A program made the translations under genes and the position numbers. Positions 1-10,346 of a stretch of 64,000 nt of DNA are shown here, one piece after another. Below the pieces are notes generated by a model. That model was not told the DNA's origin and did no database searches. It saw only the letters and a list, made by a program, of their open reading frames with translations. Position 1 is the stretch's first letter; each line of letters starts with the position of its first letter. Origin of the DNA: Brachybacterium sp. SGAir0954 (GTDB lineage Bacteria > Actinomycetota > Actinomycetes > Actinomycetales > Dermabacteraceae); the NCBI RefSeq assembly GCF_005490785.1, contig NZ_CP027295.1:3224001-3288000 (forward strand), in the 5' to 3' direction.

Positions 1-549
1 CCCTCCGCCCCGGGCAACGGCTCGTACGCACCGCCACCGCGCAAGCGCGGCATGAAGCGGATCGTGTTCGGCGCGCTCGGCATCCTCGCGAACCTCATCG
101 GGCTCGTCGTCATGCCGCTCCTCGCGAGCATCGTGGTCGCCGCGTTCGCCGTGCTGAACGTGGACGCGACGAGCGCGGGCGGCACCACCGCGACGATCGA
201 GACCTCATCCTCCTCGATGATCTTCGTCTACGCTCCCGCGGGGGAGGCCGCCTCCGCCTCGTGCGAGGTGACCGGGAGCGACGTCGAGTGGGACGCGAGC
301 ACCTCGGGGATGCCGGTCACCGTCGACGGCGCCGCGTACGAGAGCGTCGGCACGGTGACGGTGACGAGCTCGCAGCAGGTGGACGTCGCGTGCCAGGGCG
401 TGAGCGACGTGGCCGTGGGCGAGATGGGGTTCGGCAGCACCCTGGTGGGGCTCGTGGTCGGTCTGCTGATCCCGGTGCTGCTGGGCCTGGTCGCGATCGC
501 CCTGCTCATCTGGGGAATCGTGGCGCGCGTGCGCTCCTCGCGACCCTGA
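1..549 (+). CDS. Membrane protein with two transmembrane helices, 5' end outside window
   Basis: The reading frame is open from base 1, so the gene begins upstream. The first visible residues are rich in Pro and Gly and end in a basic RKRG stretch just before the Met at base 52, which looks like a cytoplasmic Pro-rich tail rather than a true start. A first hydrophobic helix follows that Met. Next comes an extracytoplasmic segment of about 90 residues, rich in Thr, Ser and Val, with two cysteines that could pair. A second long hydrophobic helix precedes a short basic C-terminus. No known family is recognised and no catalytic motif is visible. It converges on the GNAT gene with a 6-base gap. 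Confidence 0.6.
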   Translation, partial: PSAPGNGSYAPPPRKRGMKRIVFGALGILANLIGLVVMPLLASIVVAAFAVLNVDATSAGGTTATIETSSSSMIFVYAPAGEAASASCEVTGSDVEWDASTSGMPVTVDGAAYESVGTVTVTSSQQVDVACQGVSDVAVGEMGFGSTLVGLVVGLLIPVLLGLVAIALLIWGIVARVRSSRP

Positions 550-555
550 GCCGAC

Positions 556-1143
556 TCAGGCGATGCCCGGCACGGGCTCGGCCGGGCGCAGCCGCGCCTC
601 GAGCCCCTGCCGCACCGCCGGCCACTCCGAGCGCAGCACCGAGAAGTAGTCGATGTCGGCGACGGTGCCGTCGGCCGCGCGGCGGAACGCCCGCAGCGTG
701 CCCTCGAAGCGGGCGCCGAGCCGGGCGATCGCTCGGTGCGAGCGGGTATTGCGGTGATCGCAGCGCAGCGCGACGCGGCCCACGCCGAGCTCCTCGAAGG
801 CGTGTGTGAACAGCAGCAGCTTCGCGGTGGGGTTCACCTCGGTGCCCCACACGTCCCGGGCGTAGATCGTGCTGCCGATCTCGACGCGCAGTCCCGGCAC
901 GAGCTCGTAGAGGGTCGTGCGGCCCGCGAGTCGGCCGTCCTGCTCCACGGCGAAGGCGAGCTGTGCCGGGGCCGCGATCATGCGCGCGAGATGCTCGGCC
1001 ATGGCCTCGTCGCTCGCCGGCAGCGGGGAGGACATGCCCGCCCAGCTCTCCTCGTCCACGAGCGCGCGGAACGCCGGGGCGTCCTCGACGCGCAGCGGGC
1101 GCAGGTGCACGCCGTCCCGGGCGAGCGTCGTGCTGTGCTCCAT
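556..1143 (-). CDS. GNAT family N-acetyltransferase (RimJ/RimL type)
   Basis: A 195-residue protein resembling the RimJ/RimL branch of GNAT acetyltransferases, which move an acetyl group from acetyl-CoA to an amine. Visible hallmarks are an N-terminal LRPLRVEDAPAF segment, the GSTIYARDVWGTEVNPTAK region typical of this branch, and the late NTRSHRAIARLGARFEG segment that forms the acetyl-CoA site. The start at 1143 is chosen because a GGAAGG ribosome binding site sits just upstream; the frame stays open further but upstream composition is that of an antisense shadow. It lies 25 bases after guaB3 on the same strand, so the two are probably co-transcribed. The substrate cannot be told from sequence. 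Confidence 0.8.
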   Translation of the reverse strand: MEHSTTLARDGVHLRPLRVEDAPAFRALVDEESWAGMSSPLPASDEAMAEHLARMIAAPAQLAFAVEQDGRLAGRTTLYELVPGLRVEIGSTIYARDVWGTEVNPTAKLLLFTHAFEELGVGRVALRCDHRNTRSHRAIARLGARFEGTLRAFRRAADGTVADIDYFSVLRSEWPAVRQGLEARLRPAEPVPGIA

Positions 1144-1168
1144 GCGGCGTTTCCTTCCTCGTGCCGGC

Positions 1169-2281
1169 TCAGGCCGTGGTGACGACCTCGACGCGCTGGA
1201 ACTCCTTGAGCTCGGTGTAGCCGGTGGTGGCCATGGCGTGGCGCAGGGCGCCCACGAGGTTCGTCGTCGCGTCCGCGGAGATCGAGGGGCCGAAGAGGAT
1301 CTGCTCGAGCGGCGCCGCCGTGCCCACCTCGACGCGGTGGCCGCGGGTGAGCGTGGGGTGGTGGGCCTCGCTCCCCCAGTGGTGGCCGCGGCCCGGCGCC
1401 TCCTCGGCGCGGGCGAGCGCCGCACCGACCATGAGGCCGTCGGCGCCGCAGGCGATCGCCTTGACGAGGTCGCCCGAGCGGCCCAGGCCGCCGTCGGCGA
1501 TGACGTGCACGTAGCGGCCGCCGGACTCGTCCATGTAGTCGCGGCGGGCGGCGGCGACGTCCGCCACCGCGCTCGCGAGCGGCACCTGGATGCCGAGGGT
1601 CTCGCGGGTGGTCTGCGAGGCGCCGCCGCCGAAGCCCACGAGGACGCCCGCGGCGCCCGTGCGCATGAGGTGGAGGGCGGCGGTGTAAGTCGCGCAGCCG
1701 CCCACGATGACGGGGACGTCGAGCTCGTAGATGAATCGCTTGAGGTTCAGCGGCTCGCGGTCCGAGGAGACGTGCTCCGCGGAGACGGTGGTGCCGCGGA
1801 TGAAGAAGAGGTCCACGCCCGCGTCCACGACCGTCTTCCAGTGCTCCTGCGTGCGCTGCGGGGACAGCGAGCCGGCCGCCGTGACGCCCGCGTCGCGCAG
1901 CTGCGCGATCCGGTCGCGGATCAGCTCACCCTTCACGGGCTCGCTGTAGATCTCACGCATGACCTGCACGGACTCGGCCTCGGAGGCGGTCGCGATGCGC
2001 TCGTACTGGGGGGTCGGGTCCTCGTAGCGGGTCCAGAGGCCCTCGAGGTCCAGCACGCCCAGTCCGCCCAGGCGCCCCAGCTCGATCGCGACCTCGGGGG
2101 ACATGATCGAGTCCATGGGGGCGGCGAAGATGGGGATGTCGAAATGGTACGCGTCCACCTGCCAGGCGGTCGAGACGTCCTCGGGGTCACGGGTGCGCCG
2201 GGAGGGGACCACCGCCACGTCGTCGAAGCTGTAGCTGCGGCGCCCGCGCTTGTTCCGGCCGATCTCGATCTCGTTCATCAC
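1169..2281 (-). CDS. guaB3: GuaB3 family IMP dehydrogenase-related protein
   Basis: A 370-residue protein with the TIM-barrel fold of the IMP dehydrogenase/GMP reductase superfamily but without CBS domains. Visible motifs include FAAPMDSIMSPEVA near residue 60, VIADGGLGRSGDLVKAIACGAD, and the late RGHHWG segment typical of actinobacterial GuaB3. The flexible loop that carries the catalytic Cys in IMP dehydrogenase (GPGSICTTR in the neighbouring GuaB) reads GGGASQTTR here, with Gln at about residue 223 where Cys is expected. Start is a GTG, six bases after a TAGACT -10 box, giving a leaderless transcript; an ATG follows immediately. The physiological reaction is therefore uncertain. Confidence 0.85.
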   Translation of the reverse strand: MMNEIEIGRNKRGRRSYSFDDVAVVPSRRTRDPEDVSTAWQVDAYHFDIPIFAAPMDSIMSPEVAIELGRLGGLGVLDLEGLWTRYEDPTPQYERIATASEAESVQVMREIYSEPVKGELIRDRIAQLRDAGVTAAGSLSPQRTQEHWKTVVDAGVDLFFIRGTTVSAEHVSSDREPLNLKRFIYELDVPVIVGGCATYTAALHLMRTGAAGVLVGFGGGASQTTRETLGIQVPLASAVADVAAARRDYMDESGGRYVHVIADGGLGRSGDLVKAIACGADGLMVGAALARAEEAPGRGHHWGSEAHHPTLTRGHRVEVGTAAPLEQILFGPSISADATTNLVGALRHAMATTGYTELKEFQRVEVVTTA

Positions 2282-2287
2282 GCGAGG

Positions 2288-2293
2288 AGTCTA
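2288..2293 (-). promoter_or_regulatory. -10 box for leaderless guaB3
   Basis: TAGACT on the minus strand, exactly six bases before the GTG start. No clear -35 and no Shine-Dalgarno sequence. The spacing places the transcription start at the start codon. Confidence 0.5.
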
Positions 2294-2318
2294 CCGGCGA
2301 CGCGGCCCGGAGCCGGGA

Positions 2319-3038
2319 TCACAGCGGCCAGGTCGTGCTGACGTCGACCGTCTTGCCCTGCTTCTTCATGTAGCCGATGAAGTTCTCCGCCCATTCGCGG
2401 TGCCATTCCATCTCCTGGCGGAACAGCTCCTCGAGGGAGGACTCGCCGAGCCGCGGATGCTTGGCGACCATCGCGCGCAGCACGTCGAGGGTCGAGGAGA
2501 CGTCGACGTCGGCCGTGTGGAGACGGCCGTCCTGCTGCACGCCGTAGACCTCGAGGAGGTCCACGAGCTTGCGCTTGCCCTTGCGGTAGCGGTCCACGCC
2601 GCGGTCGATGACCAGCGGGTCCACGAGCGGGGCGACGTCATGGCCCAGGCGCTCGGCGACCGTCGGCAGCTCGTGGCGGCGCAGCTCGTTCTCGAGGATC
2701 TGCACGTCGAAGGCGCCGTTGAAGGCGACGAGCGGGACGTCCTTCGCGAGGGACTCCGCGATGAGCGCGGCGACCTCCTCGAGGGCGGCGGCCGGCGCCA
2801 TCCCGTGGGAGGCGGCGTGCTCGGTGCTGATGCCGTGGATCGCGGCCGCCTGCTCGGGGATCGGCACACCGGGGTCGATCAGCCAGGTCGCGACGGTCTC
2901 GTTCTCCCGGCCCTGCCCCACCGAGTGGACGAGCGCGACGGTGACGATGCGGTCCTCGCTCGTCGAGGTGCCGGTGGTCTCGGTGTCGAAGCCGAGCAGG
3001 GGCCGGTCGATCCAGCGGGAGGCGGTGTCCGTCGTCAT
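2319..3038 (-). CDS. DEDDh 3'-5' exonuclease (DnaQ/epsilon-like)
   Basis: A 239-residue protein of the DnaQ-like exonuclease superfamily. Exo I is FDTETTG near residue 18, giving the first Asp and Glu. Exo II is AFNGAFD near residue 110. Exo III contains HTADVDVSSTLDVL, supplying the His and last Asp of the DEDDh set. The family removes 3' nucleotides from DNA or RNA using two metal ions. No BRCT, helicase or GIY-YIG domain is fused, unlike longer DnaQ-like proteins, so it is a stand-alone exonuclease and not the main replicative epsilon subunit by context. It lies 37 bases upstream of guaB3. Its start fits a leaderless -10 box. Confidence 0.85.
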   Translation of the reverse strand: MTTDTASRWIDRPLLGFDTETTGTSTSEDRIVTVALVHSVGQGRENETVATWLIDPGVPIPEQAAAIHGISTEHAASHGMAPAAALEEVAALIAESLAKDVPLVAFNGAFDVQILENELRRHELPTVAERLGHDVAPLVDPLVIDRGVDRYRKGKRKLVDLLEVYGVQQDGRLHTADVDVSSTLDVLRAMVAKHPRLGESSLEELFRQEMEWHREWAENFIGYMKKQGKTVDVSTTWPL

Positions 3039-3044
3039 GCCCCC

Positions 3045-3050
3045 AGCCTA
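3045..3050 (-). promoter_or_regulatory. -10 box for leaderless exonuclease gene
   Basis: TAGGCT on the minus strand, six bases before the ATG at 3038. No Shine-Dalgarno sequence lies in the short spacer. Confidence 0.5.
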
Positions 3051-3158
3051 GGCACCGGCACCGACCGTCCACCCCCGCGCCGGCCGGGGCGGTGGACGGC
3101 GCGGCGCTGGGGAGGAATGATCACGGGACGCCCGACCCCGCTCCCCGAGGAGATCCCG

Positions 3159-3584
3159 ATGCCCGCGCCCACCCCGTACCTCCACCTTTCCGGCACCGCG
3201 CGCGAGGCGCTCGAGCTCTACCAGCGGGTGTTCGGCGGGGAGCTGGTGCTCGCGACCTACGAGGACTTCTCGCGCACCGACGGGCCGGCGCACGCGATCG
3301 CCCACGGCGAGCTGCGCGGCTCGGTGGACGTGTGCGCCTCGGACGCGACGGAGCGGGACGAGGTGTTCGCCTCCCGCGGGCTCATGATGGCGCTCCTGGG
3401 GAGGGCGGAGCCGACGACGCTGCGCACCTGGTTCGCGGCGCTCTCCGAGGGCGGCGAGGTGGTCGACCCGCTGCAGCGTCGCCCCTGGGGCGCCTCCGAC
3501 GGGCAGGTGCGGGACCGCTTCGGCGTGCTCTGGCTGATCGGCTACGAGCACACCGAGGCGGATCCCGCCCAGCGGGCGGAGTGA
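3159..3584 (+). CDS. VOC family (PhnB-like) protein
   Basis: A 141-residue protein of the vicinal oxygen chelate/glyoxalase fold, closest in style to the PhnB group: the N-terminal PYLHLSGTAREALELYQRVF and the C-terminal WGASDGQVRDRFGVLWLIGY are characteristic. Members bind small molecules and often a metal, but many in this subgroup have no proven reaction. The start at 3159 is chosen for the GAGGAGA ribosome binding site; the frame is open far upstream as an antisense shadow. It is the only plus-strand gene among minus-strand neighbours and converges on guaB with an 18-base gap. Confidence 0.8.
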   Translation: MPAPTPYLHLSGTAREALELYQRVFGGELVLATYEDFSRTDGPAHAIAHGELRGSVDVCASDATERDEVFASRGLMMALLGRAEPTTLRTWFAALSEGGEVVDPLQRRPWGASDGQVRDRFGVLWLIGYEHTEADPAQRAE

Positions 3585-3602
3585 CTCAGCGGAGAGGTCC
3601 GC

Positions 3603-5114
<1,512 letters not shown>

Positions 5115-5199
5115 CTCGGGGCGTCCCGGGGGGCGGCAGGCCGTGAGACGTGGGACCGGCCACGTCGACCCCGGCGCAGCGACCGACGGCCGACGGGGG

Positions 5200-6024
5200 T
5201 CAGGGGCGCGGGTCCCCCTCGCGCGGCGGCTCCTTGCCGCCGATCACCCGGCGCACGCGGTCGAACTCGGCGCCGAAGGCGGCCTCGTCCTCCTCGTACT
5301 CGGGCCGCCAGGGCATGCCGAGCCGAGCGGCGAGCTCACGGTGGGCGGCGCCGCGGCGGCTGCGGCGCGCGAGGGCGGCGAGCACACGGCGCGACGGGGC
5401 GGGCCGCAGACCGGCCGCGGCCTGCAGCACGCGCAGCCCGTCGAAGGACTCCTCGTCCCAGGCGACCTCGGGCAGGATCCAGCGCTCGGGCTCCTCGCCG
5501 CCGCGGTCCACGCCGATGAGACCGGTGCTGCCGCGCTCCGCCTCGCCGACGGCGTAGACCACCTGCGCGAGCGGCGCGGTCCCGGCGGTGCGCAGCCCGC
5601 GGCGCAGGGTGAGCGTGCGGGCGTCCTCGTCGAGCAGGGCCACCTTGTGGGTGGCGAGGATCGGGACCAGGGCCCACAGCGCGAAGAGGATCCACAGCAC
5701 GATCGCGCCGACCAGCAGCTGGAGCGCTCCGTGGCCGAGGGCTCGGGTGAGCAGGTCGTCGAGGCCCGCGGCGGCGCGGCCCTGCTGCCACTGGGCGATG
5801 CCGGTCGCGGCGAAGGGGCACAGGAGCAGGGCGATGATCGGGAGACCCACGAGGGCGAGCGGGCGCCAGCGCGCGATCGCGGTGGGGCCCACGACGACGG
5901 CGCCGGAGCGGGTGCGCCGGGGCGCGGGAGGCGCGGCGACGGGCCCGTCGGGCGACCCCGCGGGCCCGTCGGGCATCCCCGGGGCCTCCTCGCGGGGTCC
6001 CTCCGCGGGCGCGCTCTCGTTCAT
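5200..6024 (-). CDS. Membrane protein of unknown function
   Basis: A 274-residue protein. The first 45 residues are rich in Pro, Gly and Ala. Two hydrophobic helices follow (LVGLPIIALLLCPFAATGIA and LQLLVGAIVLWILFALWALVPIL), then a soluble region of about 160 residues, basic in its middle and acidic toward the end. The segment HKVALLDEDARTLTLRRGL resembles the start of bacterial PH-like membrane proteins, but the match is weak. Its ATG overlaps the stop of the pseudouridine synthase gene (ATGA, 6021-6024), so it is translationally coupled and is the last gene of a three-gene unit. Function is not recognised. Confidence 0.7.
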   Translation of the reverse strand: MNESAPAEGPREEAPGMPDGPAGSPDGPVAAPPAPRRTRSGAVVVGPTAIARWRPLALVGLPIIALLLCPFAATGIAQWQQGRAAAGLDDLLTRALGHGALQLLVGAIVLWILFALWALVPILATHKVALLDEDARTLTLRRGLRTAGTAPLAQVVYAVGEAERGSTGLIGVDRGGEEPERWILPEVAWDEESFDGLRVLQAAAGLRPAPSRRVLAALARRSRRGAAHRELAARLGMPWRPEYEEDEAAFGAEFDRVRRVIGGKEPPREGDPRP

Positions 6025-7028
6025 CGTGCCAGCGTACGGGGGCCCGGCCCGAGGGTCCGTGTGCTCGTGACGTGACGCGCCTCCCCCGTGACCGGGTCGG
6101 TGAAGGCGAGGCCGCGGGCGAGCAGCTGGAGGGCTCCGCCGCCTGCCGTGCGAGCGGCCTCCGCGGGGCTCGGGTAGAGGTCCTCCCCCACGATCGGGGC
6201 GCCGCGGGAGGAGAGCTGGGCGCGCAGCTGGTGGGTGCGGCCGGTGAGCGGGACGAGCCGCAGCAGGAGCGTGCCGTCGGCCTCGACGTCGAGCACCTCG
6301 AGCTCGGTGGAGGAGTTCGGCTCCCCGGGCAGCACCCGGGTGGTGAGCTCCCCGTGGTGCTTCTCGAGCCGGTCCTCGAGCAGCGCCCGCTCCCCCACCG
6401 CCTTCGGCAGCGTCGATCCCTCCGCGGGTCGCACCCGGGCGAGGTACTCCTTGCGCACGGCGCGCGCGGCGAAGAGCTGCTGGTAGGCGGAGCGCTCCTC
6501 GGCGCGGATGCCGAGCGCGATGACGCCGGCGGTGCGCCGGTCCAGCCGGTGCAGGGGGCTCAGCTCCGCGATGCCGGTCTCGCGGCGCAGGCGCACGAGC
6601 AGGCTCGAGCGGACGTGCGCCCCACGGGGCATGGTGGCCATGTCGTGGGGCTTGTCCACCACGAGCAGATGCGCGTCGTGCAGCAGCACGGGGATCCGCG
6701 CCGGAGGCACCTCCTCCGCGGCGAGCTCGCGGTGGAACCACAACTCCTCCCCCGGGTGCACGGCGTCCTCGGCGGCCCAGGGCGTGCCGTCGGTGCGCAC
6801 GACCTCGCCGGCCCGGAACCGGTCCGCGAGCGAGGTCGCCGCGGGCGCCGCGAGCGGCGGGAAGCGGTGGAGCAGGGCGGCGAGAGCGGTGGTGGGTCCG
6901 TCCCAGGCGGGAGGGACGCTCCAGCGCACGGGGTCCAGGCCGTCCCGCTGCGGGAGCGGGGCGGGAGGCCGCCGCGCCCGCCGACGGGCCGCACGGCCGG
7001 GCCGGGGCCCGGGGCCGGATGCGCTCAC
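6021..7028 (-). CDS. RluA family RNA pseudouridine synthase
   Basis: A 335-residue protein that converts uridine to pseudouridine in RNA. Motif II, with the catalytic Asp, reads ELSPLHRLDRRTAGV; the following VRKEYLARV and LTGRTHQLRAQL segments are typical of RluA, RluC and RluD. The N-terminal 100 residues resemble an S4-like or linker segment (VRTDG...VHPGEELWFHREL). The start is the GTG at 7028, which overlaps the stop of the upstream membrane protein gene as GTGA; the frame runs on upstream only as a shadow of that gene. The target RNA site is unknown. Confidence 0.88.
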   Translation of the reverse strand: MSASGPGPRPGRAARRRARRPPAPLPQRDGLDPVRWSVPPAWDGPTTALAALLHRFPPLAAPAATSLADRFRAGEVVRTDGTPWAAEDAVHPGEELWFHRELAAEEVPPARIPVLLHDAHLLVVDKPHDMATMPRGAHVRSSLLVRLRRETGIAELSPLHRLDRRTAGVIALGIRAEERSAYQQLFAARAVRKEYLARVRPAEGSTLPKAVGERALLEDRLEKHHGELTTRVLPGEPNSSTELEVLDVEADGTLLLRLVPLTGRTHQLRAQLSSRGAPIVGEDLYPSPAEAARTAGGGALQLLARGLAFTDPVTGEARHVTSTRTLGPGPRTLAR

Positions 7029-7762
7029 AGTCCCCAGACGACGAAGGTGAGCACGTTGTGGCCCACGTAGAACAGGGCCAGCAGGGCCAGGCAGAGGTTC
7101 GGGTGACGGTCCAGCACGGTGAGCGCCTGGGGCGCCCGCGCCCGCAGCTCGGTGAAGGCGAGCACCTCGATGTCCTCGACCTCGACGCCGGCGGCGCGGG
7201 CCCGCTCGAGAGTGATCCGCTGGGCGCGGTGGCCGAACATGCGGCTGGAGACCGCGAGCATCCGCCGGCCCTGCGCGTCGAGGAGGTAGATCCCGTCGTA
7301 CGCGGTCTCGGGCACGTCGAGGAGCTCGACGGGGGTCAGGCCGCGGTCGATCTCGCGGATCGCGAGCACCTTGGCGACCTCGTCCCAGCCGGCGGCGCTG
7401 TCGCGGCGCACGAGGCCGTGCAGGCGGAAGCCGTGCTCGTCCACCTCGAGCCACGAGGAGACCACGCGCACCACACCCAGCACGGTCGCCGCGAGCACGG
7501 CGACCCAGAGCAGCAGCGGGAGCGTGAACAGGAGGTCGTGGCCGAGGGCGGGGTCGTGCCACAGCCGCTGCCCGATGAGGCTCACGATGACGAGGAACTC
7601 GAGGACCACGCCGAAGACGACGCCGGCGAGAAGGGCCGCACCGATCACGATCGCCGGCGGGGAGAAGGTCCGGGTGGGCAGGGACTCCTCGTCGACACGG
7701 GGGCCTCCGGCCACGGAACCGCCTCCTGCCACGCAACGATCGGACACATCGGACCTGCACAT
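7025..7762 (-). CDS. Membrane protein of unknown function
   Basis: A 245-residue protein with two N-terminal hydrophobic helices (about residues 35-65 and 78-100), a soluble central region and a final hydrophobic stretch (LALLALFYVGHNVLTFVVWGL). The part from SSWLEVDEHGFRLHGLVRR onward looks like a PH-like domain anchored to the membrane. The ATG at 7762 has a strong GGGAGGGG ribosome binding site, which decides the start over an internal GTG. It is the first gene of a coupled unit with the pseudouridine synthase (overlap 7025-7028) and the next membrane protein. Confidence 0.7.
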   Translation of the reverse strand: MCRSDVSDRCVAGGGSVAGGPRVDEESLPTRTFSPPAIVIGAALLAGVVFGVVLEFLVIVSLIGQRLWHDPALGHDLLFTLPLLLWVAVLAATVLGVVRVVSSWLEVDEHGFRLHGLVRRDSAAGWDEVAKVLAIREIDRGLTPVELLDVPETAYDGIYLLDAQGRRMLAVSSRMFGHRAQRITLERARAAGVEVEDIEVLAFTELRARAPQALTVLDRHPNLCLALLALFYVGHNVLTFVVWGL

Positions 7763-7849
7763 ACTAGGTCCCCTCCCTGACGGCGGGGACGCACCGCCAC
7801 GGTCCGGGCGGTCGGGTCGCTGCCGGGCGGCCCGTCCCGACGCGCAGCA

Positions 7850-7885
7850 GGACGGCCGGTCGATCCGAGGATCGACCGGCCGTCC
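7850..7885 (-). terminator. Stem-loop downstream of groEL
   Basis: A perfect 16-bp inverted repeat with a 4-base loop (CGAG), 17 bases past the groEL stop. It lacks a long T-run, as is usual in very GC-rich actinobacteria. Confidence 0.75.
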
Positions 7886-7902
7886 CGGTGGGGCGAGGGG
7901 GC

Positions 7903-9492
<1,590 letters not shown>

Positions 9493-9789
9493 TCAGGCCT
9501 CGATGATCGCGAGGATGTCGCGGGCGCCCAGCACGAGGAACTCCTCGTTGCCGTACTTGAGCTCGGTGCCGCCGTACTTGGAGAAGACGACCTTGTCGCC
9601 GACCTTGACGTCGACCGGGATGCGGGCACCCTTGTCGTCGAAGCGGCCCTCGCCGACGGCGACGACCTCGCCCTCCTGGGGCTTCTCCTTCGCGGTGTCC
9701 GGGATGACCAGGCCGGAGGCCGTGGTCTGCTCGGCCTCGAGCGGCTTGACGACGACGCGATCCTCGAGGGGCTTGATGGAGACCGACAT
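9493..9789 (-). CDS. groS: Co-chaperonin GroES (Hsp10)
   Basis: A 98-residue GroES, the heptameric lid of Gro[29 protein letters not shown] at the N-terminus includes the mobile loop, and the C-terminal [23 protein letters not shown] is classic. The start at 9789 is set by an AAGGAG site; the frame remains open upstream without meaning. About 110 bases upstream lie two CIRCE operators around the promoter, so expression should be repressed by HrcA and induced by heat shock. Confidence 0.97.
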   Translation of the reverse strand: MSVSIKPLEDRVVVKPLEAEQTTASGLVIPDTAKEKPQEGEVVAVGEGRFDDKGARIPVDVKVGDKVVFSKYGGTELKYGNEEFLVLGARDILAIIEA

Positions 9790-9899
9790 GCGGCTCACTC
9801 CTTCATAGAAGAATGGACTCTGCTGAGTTCTGGGCGGAGGGACCCGGTGTCCTGGACGTCGTCGCGGTGCCGACCGGGACGGGACCCTCACGGCAGCCT

Positions 9900-9926
9900 C
9901 TGGCACTCTCGGCCTTCGACTGCCAA
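9900..9926. promoter_or_regulatory. CIRCE-like operator, proximal copy
   Basis: Left arm CTGGCACTC, nine-base spacer, right arm GACTGCCAA. Each arm matches the CIRCE consensus (TTAGCACTC-N9-GAGTGCTAA) at 7 of 9 positions with the exact N9 spacing. It lies downstream of the -10 box of groES. Confidence 0.6.
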
Positions 9927-9933
9927 CGGGACC

Positions 9934-9962
9934 ACTCTAGGACCGTCCTGGCACTCATGCAA
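9934..9962 (-). promoter_or_regulatory. groES-groEL promoter
   Basis: Minus-strand -10 TAGAGT (9934-9939) and -35 TTGCAT (9957-9962) separated by 17 bases. The -35 falls in the spacer of the distal CIRCE and the -10 lies between the two operators, so bound HrcA would block it. Confidence 0.5.
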
Positions 9963-9974
9963 GACGAGTGCTAA
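9948..9974. promoter_or_regulatory. CIRCE operator, distal copy (HrcA site)
   Basis: Left arm CTGGCACTC (7 of 9 matches), nine-base spacer, right arm GAGTGCTAA (9 of 9). HrcA is the known repressor of this element. Its start is 48 bases from the start of the proximal copy. Confidence 0.85.
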
Positions 9975-10157
9975 CGGCCGGACGTCCGCCCCCGGCGAAC
10001 TCTCCTGCGCCCCAGGTCACACACTTATTGTGAATCTGGCAACTGGACATGACGGAACCCGTGACGGCCCGTCCGCGCCCGCGTACAACAAGAGGGACAC
10101 GGCCGCACCGGAGACCCCGGGCGGCCCGCACGAGGACCGATCCACCAGGAGACCCCC

Positions 10158-10331
10158 ATGACCTTCCTCCGCAGCCTCTCCACCGCCCTCGGCCGCATGG
10201 CCGACCGCATGCAGGGCCAGGACGTCGAGCGGCACAACGCCGTCGTCGGCAACCGCATGGGCGGCGACGTCGCCGCCGTCACCCAGGCCCGCACCTCCCA
10301 GGGCGTGAGCCCCCTCGGCCTGGGCCGCTGA
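10158..10331 (+). CDS. Small protein of unknown function, 57 residues
   Basis: A short open frame with an AGGAG site seven bases before its ATG. The product is polar and Met- and Arg-containing (begins MTFLRSLSTALGRMADRMQG, ends VSPLGLGR) with no membrane helix or signal peptide; the first 20 residues could form an amphipathic helix. The strong ribosome binding site and the isolated position between groES and the phosphoesterase gene support a real gene. The stretch 9975-10157 ahead of it holds no other gene, only an inverted repeat at 10017-10033. Confidence 0.55.
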   Translation: MTFLRSLSTALGRMADRMQGQDVERHNAVVGNRMGGDVAAVTQARTSQGVSPLGLGR

Positions 10332-10346
10332 CCGCCGGGCGCGGGC

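Noticed and set aside
10017-10033. CRP-type site (TCACA-N7-TGTGA)
   Set aside because: The half-sites are in the opposite order to the usual TGTGA-N6-TCACA, so it was kept only as an inverted repeat.
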